Shown: positions 1-11,464 of the stretch, in pieces
Layout of the letters: every line of letters starts with the position of its first letter
Position numbering within the stretch: the stretch's first letter is position 1
Assembly: GCA_002898075.1 (NCBI GenBank)
Contig: BDSV01000092.1
Span: 1 to 41,392, forward strand
Direction of reading: 5' to 3'
DNA length: 41,392 nt
Source: a bacterium BMS3Abin03
GTDB lineage: Bacteria > Bacteroidota > Ignavibacteria > Ignavibacteriales > Ignavibacteriaceae
Program-made: the position numbers and the translations under genes
Notes under the pieces: model-generated
The model's database searches: none
Told to the model about the DNA's origin: nothing
Seen by the model: the letters and a program-made list of their open reading frames with translations, nothing else

Positions 1-3000
1 CAAAAATTGGTAATATTATCGGTTTAAGTTTAAAAGAACTTGAAAAGGTAATTTATTATGAATCTTATATTGTTATTAATCCAGGTCCCACGGGGCTGAA
101 ACTGAACGATTTAATTTCGGAAGACCAGTATTTCGAAGTATTAAACACCTTACCGGATGGAAACGATAAACTTGAAGATACAGACCCGAATAAGTTTGTT
201 GCAAGAATTGGCGGTGAAGCCGTAAAGACAATGCTCAAAAGTATTAATGTTGAAAAGCTTTCGGAGGAACTGCGCGACCGGCTTAAAGTTGAAACATCCC
301 AGCAGAAAAAAGCTGATCTTCTTAAAAGATTAAGAGTGATTGAAGCATTTAAAGAAGAAGAAGGCAAGATTGCAAACAGACCCGAGTGGATGGTTTTAAA
401 TTATATACCTGTCATTCCTCCTGAACTTAGACCTCTGGTTCCGCTTGAAGGTGGAAGATTTGCTACAAGCGATTTGAACGATCTTTACAGAAGAGTAATA
501 ATTAGAAATAACAGACTTAAAAGATTAATCGATATTAAAGCTCCCGAAGTAATTCTTCGTAATGAAAAAAGAATGCTTCAGGAAGCAGTCGATGCCCTCT
601 TCGATAATTCGAGAAGAGGAAGTGCGGTAAGAAGCGATAATAACCGCCCTCTTAAATCTCTGAGCGATATGCTTAAGGGTAAACAGGGAAGATTTCGCCA
701 GAACCTGCTTGGTAAAAGGGTTGACTATTCCGGGCGTTCTGTTATTGTTGTCGGTCCCGAACTGAAATTACACCAGTGCGGTCTTCCCAAAGATATGGCT
801 GTTGAGTTATTTAAACCTTTTATTATCAGAAAGCTGATTGATAGAGGACATAATAAAACGGTAAAAAGTGCGAGGAAAGTAGTTGACAGAAAAGATCCGA
901 TTATCTGGGATATCCTTGCCAGAATAATTGAGGGTCATCCTATACTTCTTAACCGCGCACCTACTTTGCACCGGCTTGGAATTCAGGCATTTCAACCTAT
1001 TTTGATAGATGAACGTGCTATTCAGCTTCATCCGATGGTTTGTACGGCTTTTAATGCTGACTTTGACGGTGACCAGATGGCTGTACATGTTCCGCTTTCT
1101 TTTGAAGCACAAATCGAAGCATCGCTGTTGATGCTTAGTAGTCATAATATTTTATCTCCGCAGAACGGCAGCCCCATTGTGGTTCCCACACAGGATATTG
1201 TACTTGGTTGCTATTATCTAACTAAGTACAGGGAAGGAGCCAAAGGTGAGGGGATGGTTTTCGGTTCACCGGAAGAAGTAATTATAGCGCATGATAATGA
1301 TATCGTAGCTTTGCATGCAAAAATAAAAGTAAGAATAGATGGTGAGCAAATTGAAACTACTGTTGGAAAAGTAATTTTCAATCAGATAGTTCCGAAAGAA
1401 ATGGGATTCTTCAACCAGTTGCTTATTAAAAAAACTTTCGGTGGATTTATTGGTAAAATGTTTATGCAGTTAAGCAACAAAGTTACAGCTAAATTTTTAG
1501 ATGATTTGAAAGATATTGGATTTAAATACGCAACTGCAGGTGGTTTATCCATTAGTTATTCGGATATGATTATTCCGGAAGAAAAAGTAGCGCTGATTGA
1601 AAAAGCAAATAAAAAAGTACATAGTATTCTGAATGAACATGAACAAGGTGTTATTACCGATGCCGAAAGGTATAACAAGATTATCGATGTTTGGACTCAT
1701 ACAACAAACGATGTTGCCCGTGCATTAATGGAAAAAATAAAAATTGCCGACGGCGGGTTTAATTCGCTTCACATGATGGTTGACTCGGGTGCAAGAGGTT
1801 CACAGGAGCAGGTAAGACAGCTTGCAGGTATGAGAGGCTTGATGATGAAACCACAGAAAACTCTTTCGGGTCAGGCGGGTGAGATAATTGAAAACCCGAT
1901 TATTGCAAACTTTAAAGAGGGTCTCTCTGTACTCGAATACTTCATCTCAACTCACGGTGCACGTAAAGGATTAGCCGATACAGCTTTAAAAACTGCGGAT
2001 GCCGGATATCTTACAAGAAGATTAGTTGATGTATCACAGGATGTGATTGTTACCGAAGATGATTGCGGAACAATTCTCGGTATTGAAATAAAAGCTCTTA
2101 AAGATATTGAACAGGAAAGAGAACCGCTTGGTGAGAGAATTACCGGTCGTGCTTCGCAGGAAGATATTTACCATCCCATAACCGATGAATTGTTGGTTGA
2201 AGCCGGTCAGATTATTAATGAAGATATCGCAAATGCAATTGAAGATGCAAATATCGACTCTGTTTATATTAGAACGGTTTTAACCTGTGAAGCAAGAAGA
2301 GGTATCTGTGCCAAGTGTTATGGTCGGAATTTAACGAATGGTAAGCTTGTAGAATTAGGTGAGGCAGTTGGTATTATTGCCGCCCAATCAATTGGTGAAC
2401 CAGGAACACAGCTTACCCTTAGAACATTTCACCTTGGTGGTACTTCTTCACGTATTGCAAGCCAGTCTCAGGTTGAAAGCAGCGTGGATGGTAAAATTAG
2501 ATACGATAGAATTAAATTTGTTGAGAAAGTAGAACTTGATCCGTTTGACGGAAAAAGTATTACGATAAAAGTGGTTACGGGCAGAAGAGGCTCGATTGGT
2601 ATTTTTGATGATAATAACCGCCAGTTGAAACAATACGATGTTCCTTACGGGGCAGAATTAGAAGTTGATGACGGTCAGGAAGTTAAAAAAGGTATGCCTT
2701 TATATAACCACGATCCTTACAATGCTGTTATTCTCACAGATATTCCGGGCAGAGTAAGATTTGTCGATCTGGTTGACGGTAGCACATTGCAGCAGGTAAC
2801 AGACGAACAGACCGGGCACGTGCAAAAAGTTGTCATCGAATCGAAGGATAAAACGCTCACGCCGAGTATTGCAATTGAAACCGATGATGGTGAGGAAAAG
2901 TCATTCAACCTTCCAACAAGATCTTATCTTTCCGTTGAAGAAGGCGAGATTATTCCGGCAGGAACTGTGCTTGCTAAGATTTCAAAACAAACAACCAAGA

Positions 3001-3908
3001 GTCGTGATATCACCGGCGGTTTGCCGAGGGTTACAGAATTGTTCGAAGCTCGCAGTCCTCACGAAACTGCAATCGTTTCTGAAATTGAAGGCATCGTAAG
3101 ATTTGGAGAACGTAAAAAAGGTTCAAGAGAAATTTTTGTTACCGCCCGGGACGGCTCCGATGAAAAGAAATATAACGTTCCGTTAGGAAAACATATTCTT
3201 GTTCAGGATGGTGATGAAATTCCCGCCGGCGAAAAAATAACCGATGGGCCTATAAATCCTCACGATATATTGAAAATTAAAGGTACAAGCGCCGTTCAGG
3301 AATATCTTGTGAATGAAATTCAGGATGTCTATCGCTTACAGGGTGTAAAGATCAACGATAAGCATATAGAAGTTATCGTTCGCCAGATGCTGCAAAAGAT
3401 AAAGATTGTATCACCGGGCGATACCAAGTTCCTCGAAGAGGATGTAGTTGAAAGAAACGAATTCTTCGATGAGAATAATAAAGTAATGAATATGATATAC
3501 ATCGAAGATAAAGGTGATTCGAGATATAAGAATGGTCAACTAATTTCCCGTGCTAAGTATCGCGAATTAAATACTGATCTGAAAAAGAAAGATAAGAAAC
3601 CAATTGTTGGAAGAGATGCAGAACCGGCAACATTCGAACATATATTGCTCGGAATAACGCAGGCAGCTCTTTCTACCGAAAGCTTTATATCGGCTGCTTC
3701 TTTCCAGGAAACTACTAAAGTTCTTGCAAATGCAGCTACCGCTGCTAAGGTAGATCGCCTGAACGGACTGAAGGAAAATGTTGTCATGGGGCACCTTATT
3801 CCTGCCGGTACAGGATTGAAAAAGTACAAAAAACTTATTCTTAAAGAGGAAGAAGTTAAACAGGAAGAAGAGCAGCAGCAGCAGGAGGAGGAAGTCCAGT
3901 CGAACTAA
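1..3908 (+). CDS. rpoC: RNA polymerase beta' subunit, 5'-truncated by window edge
   Basis: Largest catalytic subunit of RNA polymerase. The frame is open from base 3 with no start, so the gene begins upstream; about 1301 residues are present. By comparison with E. coli RpoC, roughly the first 115-120 residues, including the N-terminal zinc finger, are missing. The Mg2+-binding NADFDGDQM motif is encoded at 1053-1079. The second zinc site is visible as DDCGT followed by [11 protein letters not shown] near 2060-2325. The clamp and lid segment ([20 protein letters not shown]) is intact. The C-terminus ends in a Glu/Gln-rich tail ([11 protein letters not shown]). The gene is followed by a strong terminator and so is probably the last gene of an rpoBC operon. 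Identification is certain. Confidence 0.98.
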   Translation, partial: KIGNIIGLSLKELEKVIYYESYIVINPGPTGLKLNDLISEDQYFEVLNTLPDGNDKLEDTDPNKFVARIGGEAVKTMLKSINVEKLSEELRDRLKVETSQQKKADLLKRLRVIEAFKEEEGKIANRPEWMVLNYIPVIPPELRPLVPLEGGRFATSDLNDLYRRVIIRNNRLKRLIDIKAPEVILRNEKRMLQEAVDALFDNSRRGSAVRSDNNRPLKSLSDMLKGKQGRFRQNLLGKRVDYSGRSVIVVGPELKLHQCGLPKDMAVELFKPFIIRKLIDRGHNKTVKSARKVVDRKDPIIWDILARIIEGHPILLNRAPTLHRLGIQAFQPILIDERAIQLHPMVCTAFNADFDGDQMAVHVPLSFEAQIEASLLMLSSHNILSPQNGSPIVVPTQDIVLGCYYLTKYREGAKGEGMVFGSPEEVIIAHDNDIVALHAKIKVRIDGEQIETTVGKVIFNQIVPKEMGFFNQLLIKKTFGGFIGKMFMQLSNKVTAKFLDDLKDIGFKYATAGGLSISYSDMIIPEEKVALIEKANKKVHSILNEHEQGVITDAERYNKIIDVWTHTTNDVARALMEKIKIADGGFNSLHMMVDSGARGSQEQVRQLAGMRGLMMKPQKTLSGQAGEIIENPIIANFKEGLSVLEYFISTHGARKGLADTALKTADAGYLTRRLVDVSQDVIVTEDDCGTILGIEIKALKDIEQEREPLGERITGRASQEDIYHPITDELLVEAGQIINEDIANAIEDANIDSVYIRTVLTCEARRGICAKCYGRNLTNGKLVELGEAVGIIAAQSIGEPGTQLTLRTFHLGGTSSRIASQSQVESSVDGKIRYDRIKFVEKVELDPFDGKSITIKVVTGRRGSIGIFDDNNRQLKQYDVPYGAELEVDDGQEVKKGMPLYNHDPYNAVILTDIPGRVRFVDLVDGSTLQQVTDEQTGHVQKVVIESKDKTLTPSIAIETDDGEEKSFNLPTRSYLSVEEGEIIPAGTVLAKISKQTTKSRDITGGLPRVTELFEARSPHETAIVSEIEGIVRFGERKKGSREIFVTARDGSDEKKYNVPLGKHILVQDGDEIPAGEKITDGPINPHDILKIKGTSAVQEYLVNEIQDVYRLQGVKINDKHIEVIVRQMLQKIKIVSPGDTKFLEEDVVERNEFFDENNKVMNMIYIEDKGDSRYKNGQLISRAKYRELNTDLKKKDKKPIVGRDAEPATFEHILLGITQAALSTESFISAASFQETTKVLANAATAAKVDRLNGLKENVVMGHLIPAGTGLKKYKKLILKEEEVKQEEEQQQQEEEVQSN

Positions 3909-3931
3909 GCATAATTTAAATAGTATATGAG

Positions 3932-3967
3932 AAATCCGGTTCCGTTTAACTGGGAACCGGATTTTTT
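3932..3967 (+). terminator. Rho-independent terminator after rpoC
   Basis: A perfect 11-bp stem (AATCCGGTTCC at 3933-3943, GGAACCGGATT at 3953-3963) with a 9-base loop runs into a T tract at 3962-3967. It separates rpoC transcription from the str operon. Confidence 0.93.
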
Positions 3968-4001
3968 GTGCTTAGAATAGTGTAAATAATAACATACTTT
4001 C

Positions 4002-4030
4002 TTGACTTATTTTAAATCATCAAGTATATT
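4002..4030 (+). promoter_or_regulatory. Sigma70-type promoter of the str/S10/spc/alpha superoperon
   Basis: TTGACT (4002-4007) and TATATT (4025-4030) are separated by 17 bases, placing transcription start about 40 bases before rpsL. It lies just after the rpoC terminator and is the only clear promoter before the long ribosomal gene run. It resembles the E. coli-type consensus more than the TTTG/TAnnTTTG type known in Bacteroidia. Confidence 0.75.
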
Positions 4031-4076
4031 AGTTGTCTGAATTTTTTTTAAATGGGAATATTTTTAGGAGATATTT

Positions 4077-4454
4077 GTGCCTACAATAAACCAGTTAGTA
4101 CGAAAAGGCAGAGTTAAAATTTTAGCTAAGAATAAAGCTCCGGCGTTAGACGCTTGCCCGCAGAAGCGCGGTGTCTGCACAAGGGTTTATACTACTACAC
4201 CTAAAAAACCAAACTCGGCTTTAAGAAAAGTAGCAAGAGTTAGGTTAACTAATAATATGGAAGTGACTGCATATATTCCGGGAGAGGGTCATAACCTTCA
4301 GGAACACTCTATCGTGCTTATTCGTGGAGGAAGAGTGAAAGACTTACCCGGTGTAAGGTATCATATAATTAGAGGAACACTCGATACAAGCGGAGTGGAA
4401 GAAAGAAAAAAAAGCAGATCTAAATACGGTGCTAAAAAACCAAAAGCAAAATAG
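4077..4454 (+). CDS. rpsL: 30S ribosomal protein S12
   Basis: S12 sits at the decoding centre of the 30S subunit. The product is 125 residues, close to the family's usual 123-125. The conserved [20 protein letters not shown] segment, where streptomycin-resistance changes map, and the [14 protein letters not shown] loop are both intact. Nothing in them resembles the known resistance substitutions. The start is GTG at 4077, preceded by AGGAG at 4067-4070. It is the first gene after the superoperon promoter and is followed after 3 bases by rpsG, the standard str order. Confidence 0.98.
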   Translation: MPTINQLVRKGRVKILAKNKAPALDACPQKRGVCTRVYTTTPKKPNSALRKVARVRLTNNMEVTAYIPGEGHNLQEHSIVLIRGGRVKDLPGVRYHIIRGTLDTSGVEERKKSRSKYGAKKPKAK

Positions 4455-4457
4455 AAC

Positions 4458-4925
4458 ATGAGAAAAAGAAGAGCCGAAAAAAAATATTTAAAACCCGATC
4501 CTAAATTTAATGAGATAATGGTGGCTAAGTTTATTAACGCCATTATGCTCGACGGTAAAAAAGCAACTGCAAGAAAAATTATGTACGACGCTTTTGACAT
4601 CATCGAGCAAAGAACTAAAAAACCCGGATTGGAGATTTTTAAATTAGCAATAAATAATACACAACCTTTAATAGAGGTTAGAAGCAGAAGAGTTGGCGGT
4701 GCTACTTATCAGGTTCCTACTGAAGTTAGACCGGAAAGAAGAAGTGCCCTTGCAATGAGATGGCTTAAATCGTATTCCAGAAAGCGCGGCGAGAAATCTA
4801 TGTCGCAGAGACTTGCTATGGAATTAATTGCCGCTTCTAATAACGAAGGTTCGTCTGTTAAAAAGAAAGAAGATACTCATAGAATGGCTGAAGCCAATAA
4901 GGCATTTGCGCATTTTAAATGGTAA
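4458..4925 (+). CDS. rpsG: 30S ribosomal protein S7
   Basis: Primary 16S rRNA-binding protein that nucleates assembly of the 30S head. The product is 155 residues, the normal length. The N-terminal MRKRRAEKK and the conserved [11 protein letters not shown] and LAMRWL segments identify it. It starts with ATG only 3 bases after rpsL and probably depends on translational coupling, because no strong SD is visible. In E. coli S7 represses the str operon by binding between rpsL and rpsG. Here that spacer is just 3 bases, so the same regulatory site cannot exist in that form. Confidence 0.98.
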   Translation: MRKRRAEKKYLKPDPKFNEIMVAKFINAIMLDGKKATARKIMYDAFDIIEQRTKKPGLEIFKLAINNTQPLIEVRSRRVGGATYQVPTEVRPERRSALAMRWLKSYSRKRGEKSMSQRLAMELIAASNNEGSSVKKKEDTHRMAEANKAFAHFKW

Positions 4926-4959
4926 TATGTTTAGAGAAATGGTTTAATAAAATTAGATT

Positions 4960-7062
4960 ATGACAAAAAAGATAGAAATAGATAAGGTTCGTAATATTGG
5001 TATAATGGCGCACATCGATGCTGGTAAAACTACCACCACCGAGAGAATCCTTTATTATACAGGAAAATTACACAGATTAGGTGAAGTTCATGACGGCGCT
5101 GCTACTATGGACTGGATGGAACAGGAGAAAGAAAGAGGTATTACAATTACCAGCGCAGCAACTACCTGCTTTTGGAACAGTCACCAGATAAATATAATTG
5201 ATACTCCCGGTCATGTTGATTTTACTGTCGAAGTTGAAAGATCGTTAAGAGTTTTAGATGGCGCAGTTGCGTTGTTTTGTGCTGTCGGCGGTGTCGAGCC
5301 TCAATCGGAAACTGTGTGGAGACAGGCAGATAAATATGGTGTACCGAGAATAGCATTCGTTAATAAAATGGATAGGACAGGCGCCGATTTTTTCAATGCA
5401 GTTAAAATGATGAAAGAAAGATTGGGCGCAAACGCTGTTCCTATAAATCTTCCTATCGGTGAAGGCGATATGTTCTCCGGTGTTATCGATTTGATTTCAT
5501 TTAATGCAAGAATGTATCACGACGAAACCTTCGGTGCTACCTTTGATGAAATTGAAATCCCGCAGGATTTAATAGAGCTAGCTAATAAATATAGAACCGA
5601 AATGCTGGAAGCTGTTTCTGATGTTGATGATACTTTGCTCGAAAAATACCTGGACGGTAAAGAAATAAGTGAAGAAGAAATTAAAAATGTATTACGCAGA
5701 GCAACTATCGATCTGAAAATTGTCCCGGTATTGTGCGGTTCTGCTTTTAAGAATAAGGGCGTACAGAAGTTATTAGACAGCATTATCGAGTTTCTTCCTT
5801 CGCCTGACAGCTATAAGGAAATTGAAGCTCATCATATTGGAGTTAACGATGTAGTTTTCAGAAAAATCGATGAGAAAGAAAAGTTCACTGCTTTGGCATT
5901 TAAAATTATGAACGATCCCTATGTTGGAAAATTATGTTTCTTCAGAGTTTATTCGGGGATGCTTAAATCGGGTTCTTATATTTATAACTCTGTTAGCGGT
6001 AAGAAAGAAAGAATTGGCAGACTGTTACAGATGCATGCCAACCACAGAGAAGATATTACAGAAGTTAAAGCTGGCGATATCGCTGCTGCTGTTGGATTGA
6101 AGCATACTAAGACAGGCGATACGCTCTGTTCAGAAGAAGACCCGATTATACTTGAGAAGATAACGTTTCCTGAACCGGTTATTCAAATAGCTATTGAACC
6201 GAAAACGAAAGCCGATCAGGATAAATTATCCGATGCCCTCGCTAAGTTGTCCGACGAAGACCCAACCTTCAAGGTAAACGTAGATGATGAAACCGGGCAA
6301 ACACTAATTAGCGGAATGGGCGAGCTTCATCTTGAAATTCTTGTGGAAAGAATGAAAAGAGAATTCAAAGTTGAAGCCAATATCGGTAAGCCACAGGTAG
6401 CTTATCGTGAAACTATAACCGAAACAGTTAATTCTGAGGGCAAGTTTATTAAACAGACAGGCGGTCGTGGTAAATACGGTCATGTTTGGATTGAGCTTTC
6501 ACCGAATGAACAGGGTAAAGGTTACGAGTTTATAAATGCAATCGTCGGCGGTGCAGTTCCCAGAGAATTTATACAGCCGGTTTCTTCCGGAATACAGGAA
6601 GCCATGAGGAACGGTGTTATAGCGGGCTTTCCCGTTGTCGATATTAAAGCAAAGCTATACGATGGTTCGTACCACGATGTTGATTCGGACGAGTTATCAT
6701 TTAAAGTTGCCGGGTCGATAGCATTTAAAGAAGGCGCAAGAAAAGCAAAACCGGTTCTGTTGGAACCCATAATGGAAGTAGAAGTAGTTACTCCCGAAGA
6801 ATATTTGGGCGATGTTATGGGCGATTTAAATTCGCGCAGAGGAAAAATCGAAGGATTTTCAGCACGAAAAGACGCACAGGTTATTAAAGCGCACGTTCCG
6901 TTATCGGAAATGTTTGGTTATGCAACTATCCTCAGGTCTATGACACAGGGTCGTGCAATTTATACAATGCAATTTGAACATTATGTTGAAGCTCCGAAAT
7001 CGATCGCTGAAGAGATTGCTGAAAAAACATTGGGTAAGAAACAACAGCTACAGCATAATTAA
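4960..7062 (+). CDS. fusA: Translation elongation factor G
   Basis: GTPase that drives translocation of tRNA and mRNA on the ribosome. It is 700 residues, full length for EF-G. G1 is [14 protein letters not shown]3 is [15 protein letters not shown] and G4 is NKMDR. The domain IV signature [10 protein letters not shown] and the C-terminal [18 protein letters not shown] segment are present. The ATG at 4960 is 34 bases after rpsG. The pairing with tuf immediately downstream is the standard str layout. There is no sign of the specialised EF-G2 type. Confidence 0.98.
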   Translation: MTKKIEIDKVRNIGIMAHIDAGKTTTTERILYYTGKLHRLGEVHDGAATMDWMEQEKERGITITSAATTCFWNSHQINIIDTPGHVDFTVEVERSLRVLDGAVALFCAVGGVEPQSETVWRQADKYGVPRIAFVNKMDRTGADFFNAVKMMKERLGANAVPINLPIGEGDMFSGVIDLISFNARMYHDETFGATFDEIEIPQDLIELANKYRTEMLEAVSDVDDTLLEKYLDGKEISEEEIKNVLRRATIDLKIVPVLCGSAFKNKGVQKLLDSIIEFLPSPDSYKEIEAHHIGVNDVVFRKIDEKEKFTALAFKIMNDPYVGKLCFFRVYSGMLKSGSYIYNSVSGKKERIGRLLQMHANHREDITEVKAGDIAAAVGLKHTKTGDTLCSEEDPIILEKITFPEPVIQIAIEPKTKADQDKLSDALAKLSDEDPTFKVNVDDETGQTLISGMGELHLEILVERMKREFKVEANIGKPQVAYRETITETVNSEGKFIKQTGGRGKYGHVWIELSPNEQGKGYEFINAIVGGAVPREFIQPVSSGIQEAMRNGVIAGFPVVDIKAKLYDGSYHDVDSDELSFKVAGSIAFKEGARKAKPVLLEPIMEVEVVTPEEYLGDVMGDLNSRRGKIEGFSARKDAQVIKAHVPLSEMFGYATILRSMTQGRAIYTMQFEHYVEAPKSIAEEIAEKTLGKKQQLQHN

Positions 7063-7107
7063 AGTAGAAATAAATAACAAAAAATAATAATATAAAAGGA
7101 GATTACG

Positions 7108-8313
7108 ATGGCAAAAGAAAAATTTGATAGGAGTAAGCCTCACGTTAATATAGGAACCATTGGTCATGTGGATCATGGGAAAACTACGTTAACGGCTGCC
7201 ATCACAATGGCTCTCGCAAAGAAGGGCTTGTCGGAAAAAAGAACATTTGATAGTATCGATAATGCCCCGGAAGAAAGAGAAAGAGGTATTACCATTGCAA
7301 CAGCACATGTTGAGTATTCTACTGCAAACAGACATTATGCCCACGTCGACTGTCCAGGTCACGCTGATTATGTAAAGAATATGATTACCGGTGCTGCACA
7401 AATGGACGGAGCTATTTTGGTTGTAGCAGCAACTGATGGTCCTATGCCTCAAACAAGAGAGCATATTCTCCTTGCCCGTCAGGTTGGTGTACCAAAAATA
7501 GTTGTATTCATGAATAAAGTTGATATGGTTGACGACCCGGAATTACTTGAGCTGGTTGAGGTTGAATTAAGAGATCTTCTTAACGAATATGAATTCCCGG
7601 GTGACGAAATTCCGATAATTCAGGGATCTGCTCTTCAAGCTTTAGAAGCTGCTTCAAGCGATGCACCTCCGGATGACCCAAGATTGAATTGTATATGGGA
7701 ACTTATGGATGCTGTCGATAGCTATATCCCCGTTCCTGAAAGAGATACCGATAAACCTTTCTTAATGCCGGTCGAGGATGTTTTCTCAATTACCGGTCGC
7801 GGCACAGTTGCAACCGGAAGAGTTGAAAGAGGACAGATTAAGTTGCAGGACGAAGTTGAGCTGATTGGTTTAGGAGTACATAAGAAAACTGTTGTTACCG
7901 GTATTGAGATGTTTAGAAAAGAATTGGATTCGGCTATGGCTGGTGACAATGCGGGTATTCTTTTAAGAGGTATTGATAAAAATGAAATTGAAAGAGGAAT
8001 GGTACTGGCTAAAACCGGCAGTATAACACCTCATAAGAAATTTGAAGGTGAAGTTTACGTGCTTTCAAAAGAAGAGGGTGGTCGTCATACGCCGTTCTTT
8101 AACGGTTACAGACCCCAGTTCTATTTCAGAACTACCGATGTTACAGGCGTTGCCACATTACCGGAAGGTACTGAAATGGTTATGCCCGGCGATAATGTTA
8201 AGCTTTCTATTGAATTGATTAGTGAAATAGCTATGGAAGAAGGTTTAAGATTTGCTATTCGTGAAGGTGGCAGAACAGTTGGTGCCGGTGTTGTAACAAA
8301 AATTATTGAATAA
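7108..8313 (+). CDS. tuf: Translation elongation factor Tu
   Basis: GTPase that delivers aminoacyl-tRNA to the ribosome. It is 401 residues, slightly longer than the 394 of E. coli. G1 is [12 protein letters not shown]3 is [20 protein letters not shown] and G4 is NKVD. The extra length fits a short insertion in the G domain around [17 protein letters not shown], a region that also varies in other bacteria. A strong SD (AAGGAG, 7096-7101) precedes the ATG. The next gene, rpsJ, follows after 78 bases containing an imperfect hairpin but no T tract, so transcription probably continues into the S10 genes. Confidence 0.98.
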   Translation: MAKEKFDRSKPHVNIGTIGHVDHGKTTLTAAITMALAKKGLSEKRTFDSIDNAPEERERGITIATAHVEYSTANRHYAHVDCPGHADYVKNMITGAAQMDGAILVVAATDGPMPQTREHILLARQVGVPKIVVFMNKVDMVDDPELLELVEVELRDLLNEYEFPGDEIPIIQGSALQALEAASSDAPPDDPRLNCIWELMDAVDSYIPVPERDTDKPFLMPVEDVFSITGRGTVATGRVERGQIKLQDEVELIGLGVHKKTVVTGIEMFRKELDSAMAGDNAGILLRGIDKNEIERGMVLAKTGSITPHKKFEGEVYVLSKEEGGRHTPFFNGYRPQFYFRTTDVTGVATLPEGTEMVMPGDNVKLSIELISEIAMEEGLRFAIREGGRTVGAGVVTKIIE

Positions 8314-8391
8314 TTTTAACTAAAAGTATTCAACCCGCGCAGAGGGAGTTTGTTCCTTCGTGTGCGTTATATTAAAAAGGAGTGTATTTAA

Positions 8392-8700
8392 GTGCCCGGA
8401 CAGAAGATTAGAATAAAATTGAAATCATACGATCATATTTTGATTGATAAATCGACAGAGAAGATTATAAAAACAGTTCGTAGTACCGGTGCTGTTGTTT
8501 CCGGTCCTATCCCGTTACCTACTAAAAGAACGGTTTATACTGTATTAAGATCTCCGCATGTTGATAAAAAATCACGTGAACAGTTTGAAACAAGGGCACA
8601 TAAAAGAATTATAGATATTCATAATTCTAATAACAAAACCGTCGATTCGCTTAGTAAGTTAGATATTCCGGCGGGTGTTGATATTGAGATAAAGCTTTAA
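8392..8700 (+). CDS. rpsJ: 30S ribosomal protein S10
   Basis: Component of the 30S head; in many bacteria also the antitermination factor NusE. It is 102 residues, normal length. The conserved [20 protein letters not shown] loop and the FETRAHKR segment identify it. The start is GTG at 8392, preceded by AAAAGGAG. It opens the S10 block directly after tuf, so the str and S10 operons are physically fused. Confidence 0.98.
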   Translation: MPGQKIRIKLKSYDHILIDKSTEKIIKTVRSTGAVVSGPIPLPTKRTVYTVLRSPHVDKKSREQFETRAHKRIIDIHNSNNKTVDSLSKLDIPAGVDIEIKL

Positions 8701-8716
8701 TGAATTTGGAGAAATG

Positions 8717-9340
8717 ATGCCTGGCTTAATAGGAAAAAAAATAGGGATGACGAGTGTCTTTAATAAAAAGGGTGATCTAATTCCCGTTACAGTTATTGAA
8801 GTAACTCCTTGCAAAGTTGTTAACATTAGAACTGCTAAAAAAGATGGATACGAGGCAGTACAGTTGGGTTATGGTTCGAGAAAAGAAAAGAATGTGAATA
8901 AACCTTTATTAGGCTATTATAAAAAGAATAAATTTTCTCCGTTTACAGTTCTTAAAGAGTTTAAAGGTTTTGACACGGGCGAAATGAAAATTGGTGATGA
9001 AGTTAAAGCTGATCTTTTTGCAGAGGGTGAAAAAATTAAAGTTAGAGCGAAGAGCAAGGGTAAGGGCTTTCAGGGTGTAATGAAGAGACACGGTTTTAAA
9101 GGCGTCGGCGGTACTACTCACGGACAAAGCGACAGATTAAGAGCACCCGGTTCAATCGGTCAGAGTTCTTCTCCGTCAAAAGTATTCAAGGGACAGAGGA
9201 TGGCTGGTCGTACCGGCTATGATACGGTTACCGTATCAAATCTTAAAGTTGTTAAAGTTGATACTGAAAGTAACCTGTTATTTATTAAAGGTGCTGTTCC
9301 CGGTTCGGTAAATTCAATTGTAGAACTGATTAAGAATTAA
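8717..9340 (+). CDS. rplC: 50S ribosomal protein L3
   Basis: L3 reaches the peptidyl transferase centre and starts 50S assembly. It is 207 residues from the ATG at 8717. An adjacent ATG at 8714 is only 2 bases from the GGAG at 8708-8711, while 8717 is 5 bases away, and MPGLIGKKIGMT matches the family N-terminus, so 8717 is preferred. The GVMKRHGFKGVGGTTHGQ loop, which contains the site of glutamine methylation in E. coli, and GSIGQSSSPSKVFKGQRMAG are intact. Confidence 0.97.
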   Translation: MPGLIGKKIGMTSVFNKKGDLIPVTVIEVTPCKVVNIRTAKKDGYEAVQLGYGSRKEKNVNKPLLGYYKKNKFSPFTVLKEFKGFDTGEMKIGDEVKADLFAEGEKIKVRAKSKGKGFQGVMKRHGFKGVGGTTHGQSDRLRAPGSIGQSSSPSKVFKGQRMAGRTGYDTVTVSNLKVVKVDTESNLLFIKGAVPGSVNSIVELIKN

Positions 9341-9352
9341 GCGGTAGAAAAA

Positions 9353-10000
9353 ATGAAATTCGATATATATAAAACAGATGGCAGCGTATCCGGTGAGCAA
9401 ATAGATTTATCCGAAGATATTTTCGGTATAGAGCCGAACGACCACGTAATCTATCTGGTTGTTAAAGCTTTCCTTGCAAATCAAAGGCAGGGCACTCATA
9501 AAGCTAAAGAGAGAGCAGAAGTTCGTGGAGGCGGTAGAAAACCCTGGAGGCAAAAGGGAAGAGGCACTGCTCGTGCTGGTACTATCCGATCTCCGTTATG
9601 GGTCGGCGGCGGAAGAATTTTTGGACCGCGCCCGAGAGATTACAGACAAAAGTTGCCTAAGAAAGTTAAACGTTTGGCAAGAAAATCTGCTTTGAGCTAT
9701 AAAGTTAAAGATGAACAGTTAAAGATAATCGAAGATTTTTCTTTCGAGAAACCAAAGACACGGGAATTTGTAAAGTTACTTCAAGCTTTGAATGCAGACA
9801 ATAAACGGGTTCTTCTTCTAACCGGATCAACCGATAAAGTTGTTTACAAATCCGGGAAAAATATTCCGAAGTTAAAAGTGCTCGAAGCAAACAAAGCTTC
9901 CGCTTACGATATTCTTAACAATCAGGTTTTGATAATTCAAAAGAGTGCGGTTGAAGTAATTGTTAATACTTTTGCCGAAAACAGAGAGGCGGTAAACTAA
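9353..10000 (+). CDS. rplD: 50S ribosomal protein L4
   Basis: Early-assembly 23S rRNA-binding protein lining the nascent-peptide tunnel. It is 215 residues, normal for bacteria. The tunnel loop carries KPWRQKGRGTARAGTIRSPL followed by WVGGG and FGPRPRDY, the family signature. It begins 12 bases after rplC and ends 1 base before rplW, so translation is probably coupled. In E. coli L4 represses the S10 operon through a leader before rpsJ. No comparable leader can be recognised here because rpsJ follows tuf closely. Confidence 0.98.
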   Translation: MKFDIYKTDGSVSGEQIDLSEDIFGIEPNDHVIYLVVKAFLANQRQGTHKAKERAEVRGGGRKPWRQKGRGTARAGTIRSPLWVGGGRIFGPRPRDYRQKLPKKVKRLARKSALSYKVKDEQLKIIEDFSFEKPKTREFVKLLQALNADNKRVLLLTGSTDKVVYKSGKNIPKLKVLEANKASAYDILNNQVLIIQKSAVEVIVNTFAENREAVN

Positions 10001-10001
10001 T

Positions 10002-10295
10002 ATGCATCAGATTTTAATAAGACCATTGATAACGGAAAAGATGTCTGATATTACTGTCGAGCAGAACAAGTATGGATTTATTGTAAATCCGCGTGCAAAT
10101 AAAATTCAAATAGCAAAAGCTGTTTCTGAAAAATTTGAAGTGCACGTGATTGATGTAAAAACTTTAAATCATCAGGGAAAAACTAAAACGCAGTTTAGAA
10201 AAAGCGGAAGATACACCGGCAAAACGGCTAAATTTAAAAAAGCTATTGTAACTCTTAAAAAAGGCGAAAAAATAGATATTTTTGAAGAAGTATAG
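10002..10295 (+). CDS. rplW: 50S ribosomal protein L23
   Basis: L23 lies at the tunnel exit and docks trigger factor and SRP. It is 97 residues. The conserved RPLITEKMSD start, the YGFIVNPRANKIQIAKAVSEKF core and the GRYTGKTAKFKKAIVTL C-terminal segment identify it. The ATG at 10002 is one base after the rplD stop, which indicates coupling. Confidence 0.97.
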   Translation: MHQILIRPLITEKMSDITVEQNKYGFIVNPRANKIQIAKAVSEKFEVHVIDVKTLNHQGKTKTQFRKSGRYTGKTAKFKKAIVTLKKGEKIDIFEEV

Positions 10296-10318
10296 ATATT
10301 TGAAACAGGAATAGATAA

Positions 10319-11146
10319 ATGGGCATTAAAAAATTAAAACCGACAACACCGGGCTCAAGATTCAGGAGTAATTATACTTTTGATGAAGTGACTAAAACAA
10401 AGCCGGAAAAATCTTTAACGGTTGCACTGAAAAAATCCGGCGGAAGAAATAACCATGGCAGAATAACTGCAAGGCATATTGGAGGCGGACATAAGCGCAA
10501 GTACAGAATCATCGATTTTAAACGCGATAAGTTCGGTGTACCGGCTAAGGTGTTCTCTATTGAATATGATCCTAACAGGTCTGCAAGGATTGCTCTTTTG
10601 CATTATGCCGACGGTGAGAAGAGATATATTCTGGCTCCTAACGGGCTAAAAGTTGGTGATAAAGTTATCTCCGGATTAGGTAGTGAGATAGCGGTTGGCA
10701 ATGCATTGCCGTTAAAAGAAATGCCGCTTGGCAGTTTTATTCACAATGTTGAATTGAAACCCGGCAAAGGAGGACAGCTTGGTAGAAGTGCCGGTACATC
10801 ATTGCAATTGATGGCAAAAGAAGGCAACTATGCGCAGCTTAAAATGCCTTCGGGCGAAGTGAGGATGGTAAGAATTGACTGCATGGCAACTTGTGGCGAA
10901 GTTGGTAATTCGGAAAAGGAAAATATTAGTCTTGGTAAAGCAGGAAGAAGCCGCTGGCTCGGCAAAAGGCCTCATGTTAGAGGCGTTGCTATGAATCCGG
11001 TGGATCATCCGATGGGCGGAGGTGAAGGTAAGTCTTCAGGTGGCGGTCATCCGGTTTCACCCTGGGGTCAGAAAGCCAAAGGGCTGAAGACCAGGAAACA
11101 AAAGAAAGAATCAAATAGATTTATTATTAAAAGACGGAAAAAATAG
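10319..11146 (+). CDS. rplB: 50S ribosomal protein L2
   Basis: Universal protein needed for subunit joining and peptidyl transferase activity. It is 275 residues, normal length. The [20 protein letters not shown] segment, the SVRxxP-like PSGEVRMVR region and the C-terminal [19 protein letters not shown] loop are intact. That loop holds the histidine next to the catalytic centre. It starts 23 bases after rplW and is followed after 8 bases by rpsS, in the usual S10 order. Confidence 0.98.
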   Translation: MGIKKLKPTTPGSRFRSNYTFDEVTKTKPEKSLTVALKKSGGRNNHGRITARHIGGGHKRKYRIIDFKRDKFGVPAKVFSIEYDPNRSARIALLHYADGEKRYILAPNGLKVGDKVISGLGSEIAVGNALPLKEMPLGSFIHNVELKPGKGGQLGRSAGTSLQLMAKEGNYAQLKMPSGEVRMVRIDCMATCGEVGNSEKENISLGKAGRSRWLGKRPHVRGVAMNPVDHPMGGGEGKSSGGGHPVSPWGQKAKGLKTRKQKKESNRFIIKRRKK

Positions 11147-11154
11147 AGTGAATT

Positions 11155-11442
11155 ATGCCTAGATCAGTAAAAAAGGGACCTTATATTCATTACAAATTAT
11201 TGGCTAAAATAAATAAGCTTAATGAGACCAACCAGAAAAAAATAATAAAAACCTGGTCTCGTGCTTCCACGATAACACCCGATTTCGTAGGGCACACAAT
11301 AGCTGTACATAACGGAAACAAGATGATTCCCGTTTTTATTACGGAGAATATGGTTGGTCATAAGCTTGGCGAGTTTGCACCAACAAGAATATTCAGAGGA
11401 CATCCCGGAACCAAAGCTGAAAAGGCAGCAAGAGCGAAATAA
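11155..11442 (+). CDS. rpsS: 30S ribosomal protein S19
   Basis: Head protein of the 30S subunit that contacts S13 and the A-site tRNA. It is 95 residues. [15 protein letters not shown] and [23 protein letters not shown] match the family, as does the [13 protein letters not shown] segment. The start is ATG at 11155, 8 bases after rplB. Confidence 0.98.
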   Translation: MPRSVKKGPYIHYKLLAKINKLNETNQKKIIKTWSRASTITPDFVGHTIAVHNGNKMIPVFITENMVGHKLGEFAPTRIFRGHPGTKAEKAARAK

Positions 11443-11464
11443 TTAAAAGGTATTGGAAGAAATA

